DNA of 64,000 bases from Flavobacterium sp. KACC 22761 (GCF_034058155.1 NZ_CP139148.1:3844001-3908000); one strand, 5' to 3'; positions 9,648 to 17,518 are shown, counted from the first letter of the stretch. Notes: generated from the sequence alone by a model not told the origin. Numbers and translations are program-made.

Positions 9648-10229
9648 ATGTACACAGCAATTGACTCAGATGAAATGTTAAGGAGATACATTATTGAAGC
9701 CGACAAGCTTAAGATTGAACAGGGAATCATTTTAATTCCTGATGTGAGCGGTTTTACCAATTTTGTATCAAGTATATGCATAGAGGCGGGTAGATATATT
9801 ATGCGTGAGCTGCTTATGTCGATAATACAGAGCAATACGTTGGGTCTTGAAATTTCAGAAGTAGAGGGCGATGCGGTCCTGTTTTACAAGTTTTGCAATA
9901 ATCCAACAATTGAGCAGATCGTCACACAATATGAGTTGATGTTAAAGAACTTTAGAGAAAAACTTGAGCTCATTGAAGAATTAATTGAGAGAAAGCTGGA
10001 TGTATCATTAAAACTAATTGCCCATTACGGAAGCTTTACGCAATATACTATAGGTAATTTTAGCAAGCTATATGGGGATGCCGTAGTACAATCACACGCC
10101 TTATTGAAAAATACAGTCCAAAGCGATACTTATTTGCTGCTTACAAAAGAATTATTGCAGTTTTCTAAGGACTATCAAGGTATGAAACACCCAACGTCTT
10201 ATACTTACATAGATTATAAAATAAAGTAA
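9648..10229 (+). CDS. DUF2652 protein (nucleotide-cyclase-like fold)
   Basis: A 193-residue cytoplasmic protein with the DUF2652 hallmarks IPDVSGFTNFV (about 28-38) and SEVEGDAVLFY (about 69-79). These resemble the metal- and substrate-binding turns of class III adenylate/guanylate cyclases, and the family is thought to share that fold; activity is not established. It sits 23 bases after the quinone reductase, so is probably in the same operon, and precedes a broken SRPBCC gene, a domain that often accompanies DUF2652. Confidence 0.82.
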   Translation: MYTAIDSDEMLRRYIIEADKLKIEQGIILIPDVSGFTNFVSSICIEAGRYIMRELLMSIIQSNTLGLEISEVEGDAVLFYKFCNNPTIEQIVTQYELMLKNFREKLELIEELIERKLDVSLKLIAHYGSFTQYTIGNFSKLYGDAVVQSHALLKNTVQSDTYLLLTKELLQFSKDYQGMKHPTSYTYIDYKIK

Positions 10230-10325
10230 TGATTTAAAGGGATTCCTAAATTACTCCCCATGACAGCTTATCCGCTAAAAGCTAATATGCTGCAAAAAGA
10301 TAACAGAATTTAAAACAAAATTAAA

Positions 10326-10632
10326 ATGAAAAATTAAAATGAAAAATTAATCTATAGTGTCATGCTGCTATTAGCAGCCATCGCTTTGGCCATAGCAGGC
10401 TTGGAGAATGAGCAGAATCGATCAATGGCCGCAATGGCATACAGATGTTGAGTCAACGAAGCTCAATGGAGCCTTTCAGCCTGGATCAACTTTCGATTGG
10501 AAATCAGGAGGCCTGAACATTCGTTCAACTTTACATACCGTCATGCCTAATAGTAAAAAGGATGGTCGCGTAAAGCATTCGTCGCTGGACAGATGGCTTT
10601 TAAACTTAAAGAAAGAATCTGAAAAACAATAA
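10326..10632 (+). pseudogene. SRPBCC-family gene remnant
   Basis: An open stretch from 10,408 encodes IDQWPQWHTDVESTKLNG and GSTFDWKSGG, typical of the middle of SRPBCC (START/polyketide-cyclase-like) ligand-binding proteins, and then jumps to a C-terminal tail (SLDRWLLNLKKESEKQ), leaving only 74 residues of an expected ~150. The N-terminal strand and the central part are missing. Upstream, a different frame encodes a hydrophobic leader (MLLLAAIALAIAGL), which suggests a frameshift or fusion of fragments. I read this as a decayed gene with an internal deletion. A short functional protein is a less likely alternative. Confidence 0.65.
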
Positions 10633-10661
10633 AATAAACATCAATTTAATTAATTTAGAAA

Positions 10662-10811
10662 ATGGAACAGTCAGCAAAAAAAGAATTCGACAAATCAGAG
10701 TACAATCCAGTAGTATTTAGAAGCTATAAAATTTTTAAAAAGTTAATAAAATATAGCTTTTATATCCTCCTGATCTACTTTGCATATGAGGGTTTTATGC
10801 AATGGGATTAA
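10662..10811 (+). CDS. 49-residue small membrane protein
   Basis: A short open frame starting ATG 29 bases after the SRPBCC remnant. It encodes a charged N-terminal half followed by one hydrophobic helix (YSFYILLIYFAYEGF) and ends MQWD. The single membrane span and in-frame clean ends make a small inner-membrane protein plausible. I recognise no family. Its position suggests it belongs to, or is left from, the preceding block. Confidence 0.45.
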   Translation: MEQSAKKEFDKSEYNPVVFRSYKIFKKLIKYSFYILLIYFAYEGFMQWD

Positions 10812-10966
10812 ACAATGGAAAAGTCATCGGCAAAATTGTTGATGGCTTTTTATCTATTTTATTATATAAACAGTCCTGAACTGTGGATGTACTTATAGCT
10901 CCTGCCTTTGTTTTTCATTGATTCTTTTTCGATAAATGGACGAAAGGAATTATGGTTAATTTGACA

Positions 10967-11136
10967 TAAAAAAAAGCGCCAATTGTCCTCAATTGGCGCC
11001 ATTTAGCTTAGTGACAGGGACAGGACAAATTTCAACATCTTTTTTGGATGATTTAAAGAAATTGGCTTGCTATATTTGGTGTCTGTCTTTCATTTGTAAA
11101 TTTGGTTTAGATGTTCTTTCGGGTATTGATTGAAAA
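10967..11136. repeat. Family-A intergenic repeat, copy 4
   Basis: The most diverged long copy, same orientation. Hairpin 10,972-11,003 with loop TCCT; its left arm has lost the first ATGG part, so only ~10 bp pair well. The body keeps GTGACAGGGACAGGACA and GGATGATTT, lacks several bases around 11,095, and ends GATGTTCTTTCGGGTATTGAT. Divergence suggests an older insertion. Confidence 0.85.
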
Positions 11137-11434
11137 TATATTTAATTTCCCAAATAATATTTTAATAATTATTGTTTTCAAATAAGCATTAGTTAAATAG
11201 GTAACTTTACCTGTTTTTTTATACTTTTCAGATTTTATCAATACAATTCTGGATGTATCTACCGCCAAAAGAAATAAATCAAAGGTTTTCTTTTTTCTAA
11301 TGCCGTATCCCGGAGAACTTTTCCAGCTGTCCGGGATCTAACATCAAAGGATGATAACGGAATTTTTTTTTGACTCTCGTTAAGACTGCACCTGATTTGA
11401 AGTTTCAGGCAAGTCTTCTCTTTTGCCTGATGGC
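11137..11434. other. Intergenic region downstream of the DUF3570 gene
   Basis: No coding frame is supported. One imperfect hairpin uses ATCCCGGA and TCCGGGAT as arms around 11,307-11,340. No clear terminator with a T-run on the minus strand was found for the operon that ends at 11,435. Confidence 0.5.
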
Positions 11435-12619
11435 TTATCTGTATTTGATATTTATGCTTATTATATCAGAAGCCAGGTCATTGGATCTATTGTAATGGCC
11501 GTAGCGTATCTCCAGTGTATTCCAGTGTTTCAGTCCAAAAATACCGTCAGGCGGGGTAAATTTTAACCCCATTCCCACAAAACTGCTGTTGAATTTCGAT
11601 AAGTCATAGTTGCTAGTGTAATACTCATCAGCGGCAGTATGTTCGCCGTATGGTTTGAAATACTTAGCCGCACTCTGAGAGTAATACCTGTAGAACGGGC
11701 TGAGCGAAAAAGCCTGGGTCAGTTTTACAGGAATTTCAAGATCAGCAGTATGCGCTTTTAGATTCCAGTCATCGGTATAATAGCGGTAATAGGCCCTTAT
11801 GATGATGTTGTCCCCCATAAAATAGCTGGCCCTGATTCCGAGAGGAATTTTAAAACGCGTATCGGGCATTTTTTCCTGATGCACTGAGCCGTCTGCAAAA
11901 TAAACCCTGTGGAAGGGAAGGCTTAAATACCCATTCTGGCTGATTACATCCCCGACAAGCATTACCTGAAGCCTTTGATTGATAACCTGTGAGTAGCTCA
12001 AGGTTCCGGCAAAGGTGTTTCTGTTGGCACTGTCATAACCTTCACTGCCAGGATCTCTAAGCTCTATAGGCTCAATAAGCTTCAGCTGGTCGATAAAAGT
12101 CTGGAAGCGTGCCGTAAACTCTCCGTTCCTGTCTTTTGTTTTCTGAGAAAAACTGATGTTTCCCCCAAAGGACTGGTAGTCAAACTCAGTGGAAGAAGAA
12201 ACGCCAATACCAATAGTGCGGCCTTTCTGTTCGTTCTCTCTAAGATAGGTCAGCGATGGATAAAACCTGTTATCTGATGAAGAGGCTGAAGAGTTGGCAC
12301 TCAGGTCGATCATATCAGAAGAGGCAGAGGTATAGTGGTCAATTCCCGCTTCGATGTCAAAGGTATGCTTGATGCCTGTCTGCCCATATTTGATCAGTCT
12401 GACATCAATGGTGTTGGCAATATCGGTAAGCTTCTGGGTTCCGATTCCTCCAGTTACGGCGGAATGATCGCCATTCTGGCTGTAATAGCTCGATACGAGA
12501 TTTACCTCTTCAACTTTAAGCTTTCTGCTTTTATAGCCTGTAGAATCAGCTGGGATATCCTGCGCTCTTGACTGGAACAATGCCAGCAACGCTGCTCCTG
12601 TAAGAAATACTCTTTTCAT
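11435..12619 (-). CDS. DUF3570 outer-membrane beta-barrel-like protein
   Basis: A 394-residue protein with a signal peptide (ends LFQSRAQ) and a body rich in alternating aromatic/polar strands ending in an aromatic residue pattern (SIINIKYR-like close), as in outer-membrane beta-barrels. It matches DUF3570 in length and N-terminal form (KVEEVNLVSSYYSQNGDHSAVTGGIG). It is the last gene of a leftward operon: thioredoxin, ApbE, DUF4266, DUF3570. That set recurs in other phyla. The barrel probably sits in the outer membrane as partner of the DUF4266 lipoprotein; the transported or reduced substrate is unknown. Confidence 0.85.
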   Translation of the reverse strand: MKRVFLTGAALLALFQSRAQDIPADSTGYKSRKLKVEEVNLVSSYYSQNGDHSAVTGGIGTQKLTDIANTIDVRLIKYGQTGIKHTFDIEAGIDHYTSASSDMIDLSANSSASSSDNRFYPSLTYLRENEQKGRTIGIGVSSSTEFDYQSFGGNISFSQKTKDRNGEFTARFQTFIDQLKLIEPIELRDPGSEGYDSANRNTFAGTLSYSQVINQRLQVMLVGDVISQNGYLSLPFHRVYFADGSVHQEKMPDTRFKIPLGIRASYFMGDNIIIRAYYRYYTDDWNLKAHTADLEIPVKLTQAFSLSPFYRYYSQSAAKYFKPYGEHTAADEYYTSNYDLSKFNSSFVGMGLKFTPPDGIFGLKHWNTLEIRYGHYNRSNDLASDIISINIKYR

Positions 12620-12637
12620 CTTTAATAAGGCATAAAA

Positions 12638-12871
12638 TTAATTGCATCCGCAGCCTCCGCCGCTTTTTCCTGCATTTGCCCCGGAAGCTCCTTCTCGGTA
12701 GGATTGGAAACTGAGTTCCGTTTTTTCGATTTTCCTGTTCGAAAGCAACATTTCAGAATCGTTGAGTTTTCCTTTCTGGTATTCCTTTACACTGGTACAG
12801 GAACCAAGCAGCAGGCCCGCAAGAGCGGCACTGCATAACAATGCGAGATTTTTTTGCGTTAGCTTTTTCAT
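12638..12871 (-). CDS. DUF4266 small lipoprotein
   Basis: A 77-residue lipoprotein: leader with lipobox LLGSC (Cys25), then a short region ending in the characteristic DUF4266 tail rich in Gly and Ser and closing with GGGCGCN. A stretch REGASGAN just before the tail faintly recalls the SGA(T/S) site that ApbE enzymes flavinylate, but the acceptor Thr/Ser is Asn here. The start codon overlaps the ApbE stop by 4 bases, so translation is probably coupled. It is 18 bases from the DUF3570 gene. Confidence 0.85.
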   Translation of the reverse strand: MKKLTQKNLALLCSAALAGLLLGSCTSVKEYQKGKLNDSEMLLSNRKIEKTELSFQSYREGASGANAGKSGGGCGCN

Positions 12872-13818
12872 TTCAGATTAATGTTTTTGGATGTGTAGAT
12901 CTTATTGCTCTCGTCAATTATAATACAATATAAATCAGAAATCTGATCTATTAGGAATAATCCAGCCCTGATGCCCATAACAGCTATGGGTGTAGCCATG
13001 GCATCTGCAAATTCCGCGTTTGAGGCAATAATAGTGACGCTTTTTATTCCTCTTATCGGAAGGCCTGTTTTTGGGTCAATTGTATGCGAATATTTTTTGC
13101 CGTCTATAGTTATGTACTTTTCATAGTTTCCCGAAGTGGCCACCGCTTTGTCGGATATCTCCATGTAGGAGAATGCGGCATTGGGAGAGTCCGGATCTGC
13201 CACTCCGATTGTCCACTTCCGGCCGTCGGGTTGCAGCCCCCAAGCAGAAAGGTCGCCGCTGGCATTAATGATGCCGCTTTGCACGCCCCGCTTAAGCAAG
13301 ACCTGTTTGGCCATTTCGGCGGCATATCCTTTTCCGATTCCTCCAAAACCTATCCTCATCCCTTTTTCCCTTAGAAAGACAGTCGTGTTTTCCCTGTCAA
13401 GGATGATGTTTCGGTAATCGATCAGATGCACCATCTTTTTTGCAGTCTGCACATCGGGCAATTTGGTCATGGCCCTGTCAAAATTCCAAAGGCTTTTGTC
13501 TATGCTTCCATAGGAAATGTCAAAGGCGCCCTGGGTGATCTTTGAAATGCCGATGGACCTTTCGATGAGGTTGAAGACTTCCAGATCGACTTCAACTGGC
13601 CTGATTCCTGCATTCTCATTTATGAGATTGGTCTGGCTGTCTTCTTTGTAAGTAGTCAGAAGTTTTTCAATCCGCCTGATTTCTTCAATAGCCAGGCTGA
13701 TATTCTCATTTCCTGTTTTCTCATTATGTGCGACAACCGTAATGGTAAAGCTGTTGCCCATGAGTTTTAGGGACTGGGAATATTTTTTATTTTCAGATAT
13801 GTTATTTTCGGCTCTCAC
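12868..13818 (-). CDS. apbE: FAD:protein FMN transferase (ApbE)
   Basis: A 316-residue ApbE-family enzyme, which moves FMN from FAD to a Thr/Ser of an exported protein. Visible features: LMGNSFTITVVAHN near the N terminus, GAFDISYG, FGGIGKGYAAE, NASGDLSAWG, SHTIDPKTGLP and FADAMATPIAVMG, all in the family order. There is no obvious signal peptide or lipobox in the frame as it stands, unusual for an enzyme that normally works outside the cytoplasm. It overlaps the upstream thioredoxin gene by 17 bases. The flavinylated partner is not obvious in this operon. Confidence 0.92.
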   Translation of the reverse strand: MRAENNISENKKYSQSLKLMGNSFTITVVAHNEKTGNENISLAIEEIRRIEKLLTTYKEDSQTNLINENAGIRPVEVDLEVFNLIERSIGISKITQGAFDISYGSIDKSLWNFDRAMTKLPDVQTAKKMVHLIDYRNIILDRENTTVFLREKGMRIGFGGIGKGYAAEMAKQVLLKRGVQSGIINASGDLSAWGLQPDGRKWTIGVADPDSPNAAFSYMEISDKAVATSGNYEKYITIDGKKYSHTIDPKTGLPIRGIKSVTIIASNAEFADAMATPIAVMGIRAGLFLIDQISDLYCIIIDESNKIYTSKNINLK

Positions 13819-14239
13819 AGATCGCTTTTATTTCGGCTGTCCACTCATCAGGAGTCGTTTCCGGTTTTCCATGCCAGGTTTTGATTACCTTGCCATCTGC
13901 GCCCAAAAGAAGCGTAAGAGGAAAACTTCCTTCCTTATTATAAATTTCGGCTAAATCCTCGTTTCGCTTTACCTGCTCTGGAGTTCCAATATTTTTCTTT
14001 TTTCTTGGAAAATCAGCATTGACAAGTACTAAGTTTTCATTTGCCATAGCAGTAAAAACTGCGCTTTCTAGATAGTTCTTGCGCGTCACGATACAAGGTC
14101 CGCACCAGTCAGAACCCGAGAAATTCAAGAGGATTAATTTGTGTTTTTCTTTTGCAGTTTTTTTTGCATTATTAAAGTCAGGTTCCCAGTTTATGGAAAG
14201 CGTCATTGTCAGTGCAAGGAATATAGTTATTAATTTCAT
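13802..14239 (-). CDS. Exported thioredoxin-family protein
   Basis: A 145-residue thioredoxin-fold protein with a short signal peptide (MKLITIFLALTMTLSINW) and the catalytic WCGPC motif (Cys46/Cys49). A KKKNIGTPEQVKRNEDLAE segment and SFPLTLLLGADGKVI (with the cis-Pro) fit the thioredoxin_7/DsbD-gamma-like group. It is the first gene of the leftward thioredoxin-ApbE-DUF4266-DUF3570 operon and probably keeps cysteines of its partners (for example the CGC tail of the DUF4266 protein) reduced in the periplasm; that link is inference. Confidence 0.88.
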   Translation of the reverse strand: MKLITIFLALTMTLSINWEPDFNNAKKTAKEKHKLILLNFSGSDWCGPCIVTRKNYLESAVFTAMANENLVLVNADFPRKKKNIGTPEQVKRNEDLAEIYNKEGSFPLTLLLGADGKVIKTWHGKPETTPDEWTAEIKAICESRK

Positions 14240-14351
14240 TTTTTCTTTTTTTGGTATATACGAAATAACGAATATGTATGGATCTTATTTTTTCGATTTT
14301 CTTAATATTAGATTAATTTTTTTAGGTGATTTTGAGCCTTGTTTTCTTGTT

Positions 14352-15041
14352 TTAAGCAGTCTGGACTCCAAAAATATATCCGACCAGGGCTGAGGCGGCC
14401 ATAGCAAAAGTACCCCAGATGCAGATCCGAAGGACTGATTTAAGGATATTTGAGCCTCCCGCCTTAGCGGCAAGAATCCCTGAGAAAGCCAGGAAAAGAA
14501 TGGAAAAGGCATATTGGCAGAAAATCATGTCTTTAATGGGGGCAAAAAATGCTACCAGCAGGGGAAGAAAACCTCCAATAATAAAAGATACCGCCGATGC
14601 AAATGCAGCTGCTAGAGGATTGGCCTGCGTGATTTCGTTGATCCCCAATTCATCCCTTGCATGTGCTTCAAGGGCGTCATGAGCCATCAATTCTGAGGCC
14701 ACCTGCCTAGCCAGTTCTTCATTCAGCCCCCTTCGTATATAAATCTTCGCTAATTCTTCAAGTTCCTCTTGCGGCATATTCTGCAGTGCCAATTTTTCCC
14801 TTTCGAGATCAGCTGATTCAACATCTGATTGCGAACTGACCGATACATATTCCCCGGCAGCCATGGACAGCGCGCCTGCAACCAGTCCAGCAACTGCAGC
14901 AAGCAGAACAGGCTCTCTGGCTGTGCTTGCCGCTGCGACGCCAATCGTAAGACTGGTGGTCGAAAGTATCCCATCATTGGCTCCAAGTACTGCCGCCCGG
15001 AGCCAGCCGCTTCTGTTAATATAATGAACCTCAGATTCCAT
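14352..15041 (-). CDS. VIT/CCC1-family Fe2+/Mn2+ transporter
   Basis: A 229-residue membrane protein of the VIT1/CCC1 family. The N-terminal pair of helices with GANDGILSTTSLTIGVAAA and LSMAAGEYVSVSSQSD is the signature of the family. A charged cytoplasmic Glu-rich loop (about 75-125) likely binds metal, and three more hydrophobic segments follow. It should move ferrous iron or manganese out of the cytosol. A 46-codon frame lies 18 bases upstream, and a 7-1-7 inverted repeat of the Fur/PerR type sits before that, fitting metal control. Confidence 0.92.
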   Translation of the reverse strand: MESEVHYINRSGWLRAAVLGANDGILSTTSLTIGVAAASTAREPVLLAAVAGLVAGALSMAAGEYVSVSSQSDVESADLEREKLALQNMPQEELEELAKIYIRRGLNEELARQVASELMAHDALEAHARDELGINEITQANPLAAAFASAVSFIIGGFLPLLVAFFAPIKDMIFCQYAFSILFLAFSGILAAKAGGSNILKSVLRICIWGTFAMAASALVGYIFGVQTA

Positions 15042-15059
15042 AATTTTTATTTAGCAGTT

Positions 15060-15200
15060 TTACCCAGTCACGGTCTTCAGAGGTTTTCTGCGTGCCGCCA
15101 AAATTGTTTTTACACTGTTTATTTTTTTATCTATGCCTGTAAGGGCTCTCTGCACATGGTCTTTATCAGCAATGCTCATTTTAGCCGGCTTGAAATTCAT
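15060..15200 (-). CDS. Putative 46-residue basic protein upstream of the VIT gene
   Basis: An open frame starting ATG at 15,200 and ending TAA 18 bases before the VIT gene encodes a 46-residue, Lys/Arg-rich, mostly helical peptide (contains DKDHVQRALTGIDKKINSVK). The tight spacing and clean ends suggest a real small gene in the VIT operon. I recognise no family, and a non-coding leader is possible. Confidence 0.4.
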   Translation of the reverse strand: MNFKPAKMSIADKDHVQRALTGIDKKINSVKTILAARRKPLKTVTG

Positions 15201-15588
15201 AATAAAATTAACTTAAATCCTTTTTGGATATGAGAATAATACCATTAGAATGATTCTAAATTTAATAGGAAATTATATTTATATTGTATATCGTTCTTTG
15301 TTAGCCCAAAATTAAAAGGAAGATTCCTACTGCTGTGTGAGATTTCAGCAAAAAAAGAATGCCTTATGAAGTGCTCTTTCAATATACCCGGCTAGCCTGT
15401 TTTGCCTGCCTGCCTGCCTGACTGCGTGAAAATGCTGACTGGCACTAGATGGAACAGGATTGAGGCGCAGGATAAACATGCGGTCTGTTTTACGCAGACC
15501 CAAATGGAGCAGTTCAGGGCTTTTATGGAGATATATCGACTAAATTTCCCTGGACTGCATTATTTTTGAAAAAAGCCTGCAGATAAAA
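15201..15588. other. Intergenic region between the VIT operon and the cytochrome gene
   Basis: No gene is seen. It holds the 7-1-7 inverted repeat at 15,245-15,259 and a short TGCC tandem repeat at about 15,402-15,420 (four units). Confidence 0.6.
15245..15259. promoter_or_regulatory. Perfect 7-1-7 inverted repeat (Fur/PerR-like box)
   Basis: TTAGAAT G ATTCTAA is a perfect 7-1-7 dyad, the geometry of boxes bound by Fur-superfamily repressors. It lies about 45 bases upstream of the small gene and VIT transporter, on the side where their promoter should be. A near copy (TTAAAATAATTCTAA) is at 16,170. The regulator is inferred, not seen. Confidence 0.5.
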
Positions 15589-15957
15589 TCATTTTTCAAA
15601 TAATCCATCCTTTTCCCATTGCTTGACTATATCTATAGTTTCCTGGGGCATTCTTGGGCCTCCTTTAGGCATCAGCACACTATTGCCGTTTTCCAGGGAA
15701 ATTCGGATAATGAGGCTTCGTTTTAAAACAGCATCTTTGACTTGGGCATATGTGACAAGAGATATAGGGGCACCGTTTGTAGGAACCGCTGCATGGCAGA
15801 CAATGCAGTTATTGTCAATAATTGATTTTACATCCTTGTCATATGTTACTGATCCGGCAGGCGCGGTGGTGTTCATTGGAGCGGAGGAATCATCATTTGA
15901 GCAGCCTGCAAGGATTATGGCGGCTAATAAAACGGAACATGCTTTTTGTAGTTTCAT
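15589..15957 (-). CDS. Cytochrome c-type lipoprotein
   Basis: A 122-residue lipoprotein (lipobox ILAGC, Cys19) with a single heme c site CIVCH (Cys51, Cys54, His55) and a later Met-rich segment (VLMPKGGPRMP) that can provide the distal ligand. The close (TIDIVKQWEKDGLFEK) is typical of small cytochrome c domains. It should be an envelope electron carrier. It is divergent from the gene at 16,270, and the shared upstream region holds a Fur/PerR-like box. Confidence 0.88.
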   Translation of the reverse strand: MKLQKACSVLLAAIILAGCSNDDSSAPMNTTAPAGSVTYDKDVKSIIDNNCIVCHAAVPTNGAPISLVTYAQVKDAVLKRSLIIRISLENGNSVLMPKGGPRMPQETIDIVKQWEKDGLFEK

Positions 15958-16269
15958 AACGTGTTTTTTTAGTTTACAAAGCAGACATGATTTTCATCTC
16001 AAGGAATGCTTTTCACCTATATACGTCAAAATTTATTTTACAGATTTTAAGAAGTACTTTTTTTATCCATTCAAATTCAGATTAAGACTTTTACTGGCTG
16101 TATAAAAAATAGAGCGTGAGGGATGCTGTTTTTACCCATAGCTGATGCTGGGGAAAATATTCAAACTATTTAAAATAATTCTAAACTAAAGTTTTCTTTT
16201 TACTTGTTAAAACCATCCTAAAAAAGTTTCCGTATATGATCTTAAATCTAACCGATATAAAAATCACGT
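15958..16269. other. Divergent promoter region
   Basis: Spacer between the leftward cytochrome c gene and the rightward gene at 16,270. No coding frame is supported. The only notable site is the near-perfect 7-1-7 inverted repeat at 16,170-16,184. Confidence 0.55.
16170..16184. promoter_or_regulatory. Near-perfect 7-1-7 inverted repeat (Fur/PerR-like box)
   Basis: TTAAAAT A ATTCTAA pairs at six of seven positions and differs from the box at 15,245 by two bases. It is about 85 bases upstream of the start at 16,270, between divergent genes. The repetition of the same half-site ATTCTAA at both metal/heme-related promoters is the main support. Confidence 0.4.
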
Positions 16270-16704
16270 ATGAAAATCAACAAGTACATCAAAAAAGCAC
16301 TTTGGATCGCAATGGGAATTACGGTCCTATTTTCGGCAATTCTTCTTTTCCATATCATTACTGCCAAGCCTGCGGTTTATGACACTCCAAACCTGCAGGT
16401 AAGCCGCATTGATTTCAAGCAAGCTATCGATTCTGCGCAGGCCATACAGATTTGCGCTGATCTGAGATCCATTAAAGGGCTGACCTCAGATTCCATCATT
16501 ATCAAGAGAAACGTAGTGGTTTATTTCCATAATAACAGAATCACAAATTCGAAAAAGGTCTATGCGCAGCTGATGGCCAAAAGGCATTATGATGCCCAGC
16601 CTTATATACTGCCTGAAAATCTGGCTTCCAAAGAAGTTTGTCCTATGGACCAAAACAGTCTGGGCTATAAGTTGTCCCAGAAGATCAATCATTTTTTTAA
16701 TTAA
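16270..16704 (+). CDS. Membrane-anchored protein of unknown function
   Basis: A 144-residue protein with an N-terminal membrane helix (ALWIAMGITVLFSAILLFHII) followed by a soluble domain outside the cytoplasm. The order of short strands and helices (CADLRSIKGL, VVVYFHNNRITNSKKVY) is reminiscent of a heavy-metal-associated fold, but the CxxC metal site is absent; cysteines occur singly (ICADL, EVCPMD). It lies 19 bases before the globin-like lipoprotein, so they are probably co-transcribed. Function is open. Confidence 0.6.
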   Translation: MKINKYIKKALWIAMGITVLFSAILLFHIITAKPAVYDTPNLQVSRIDFKQAIDSAQAIQICADLRSIKGLTSDSIIIKRNVVVYFHNNRITNSKKVYAQLMAKRHYDAQPYILPENLASKEVCPMDQNSLGYKLSQKINHFFN

Positions 16705-16723
16705 CCCTTTAAATATAATTGTT

Positions 16724-17311
16724 ATGAAAAATTATTCTAAAATTGCCTTAAGCGTGTTATTCCTTTCAGCAGCTGTTTTTACATCCTGCAGCAATGATGA
16801 TGAGACTCCGGCTCCTGTAAAAGCATCCATATATGAGCGATTGGGAGGCACTAAAATGGTCGCAGATCCTGATAATTCGGGACAGATGATCGAGCAGGGG
16901 CGCTTGAGCTTCCGTAAAGTGGTCAATTCAACCATCGGATTGATAGTTGCCGATATCCAGTCCAATGCATCAGGAAACCTGCAGGCTCATTTTGCACCCC
17001 TTTTGGCCGAAACCGGAACAACCCAGGCTACAAATATTGCAAAATTATCCGATAACCTGACTGATTTCTTTTCATTCAACACCGGAGGCACCAATGCAGT
17101 AAATACGTATTCGGGCCTGAGCATGGCGGCGGCGCACAACCCTGCGACAAATCCTAGAATGGGAACAAAATCCAGCAGTGCTGACTATACAAAATTCGAA
17201 GGTTATGTGGGCGCGGCGGCCAATGCGAACGGCGTTGCCTCAAACACAGAACTCTATACGGATATTGTGGCAGTTTTGGAATCATTGAGAACGCCTATCG
17301 TCCAAAAATAA
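16724..17311 (+). CDS. Globin-like lipoprotein
   Basis: The frame is open from 16,589, but ATG at 16,724 gives a proper lipoprotein leader with TSC lipobox (Cys22), so this start is chosen (195 residues). The mature part begins IYERLGGTKMVADPDN, and continues with helices (RKVVNSTIGLIVADI, LQAHFAPLLAE, ATNIAKLSDNLTDFF) whose order recalls group-1 truncated globins, as does the YERLGG start. The heme-ligand histidine is not certain. It follows a membrane-anchored protein and precedes a strong terminator. Confidence 0.65.
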   Translation: MKNYSKIALSVLFLSAAVFTSCSNDDETPAPVKASIYERLGGTKMVADPDNSGQMIEQGRLSFRKVVNSTIGLIVADIQSNASGNLQAHFAPLLAETGTTQATNIAKLSDNLTDFFSFNTGGTNAVNTYSGLSMAAAHNPATNPRMGTKSSSADYTKFEGYVGAAANANGVASNTELYTDIVAVLESLRTPIVQK

Positions 17312-17323
17312 GTAATCTTCCCA

Positions 17324-17358
17324 AAAAAACGCCGCCTTTTTCTGCGGGCGGCGTTTTT
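17324..17358 (+). terminator. Intrinsic terminator after the globin-like gene
   Basis: AACGCCGCC and GGCGGCGTT form a 9-bp G+C-rich stem followed by a T-run (GTTTTTGTTTT). It begins 13 bases after the stop codon. Confidence 0.88.
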
Positions 17359-17518
17359 GTTTTAAACATTTTTTTATTCCAAAATGAGCATGCCTGCCTA
17401 AAGAAACCCCTTTTCAGTATAAATTTCTTTTATGCCATCTTTGGCCATATCATGATACATGGATTGAAATGATTGCCAGCGGCTTTGCCTTGGAGCCGTT
17501 TATCGGCATACCTGTAAA

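Noticed and set aside
95..11136. The repeats as a CRISPR array
   Set aside because: Copies are thousands of bases apart, ~175 bases long, and separate whole genes; there are no short spacers or cas genes.
95..11136. The repeats as integron attC sites
   Set aside because: They lack the GTTRRRY core sites, blocks between them hold several genes, and no integron integrase is present.
13084..13417. Frames opposite to and overlapping apbE
   Set aside because: They are shadows of the strongly supported apbE frame and have no domain similarity.
15402..15420. TGCC tandem repeat as a phase-variation switch
   Set aside because: It is not inside a gene nor at a recognisable promoter spacer, and has only about four units.
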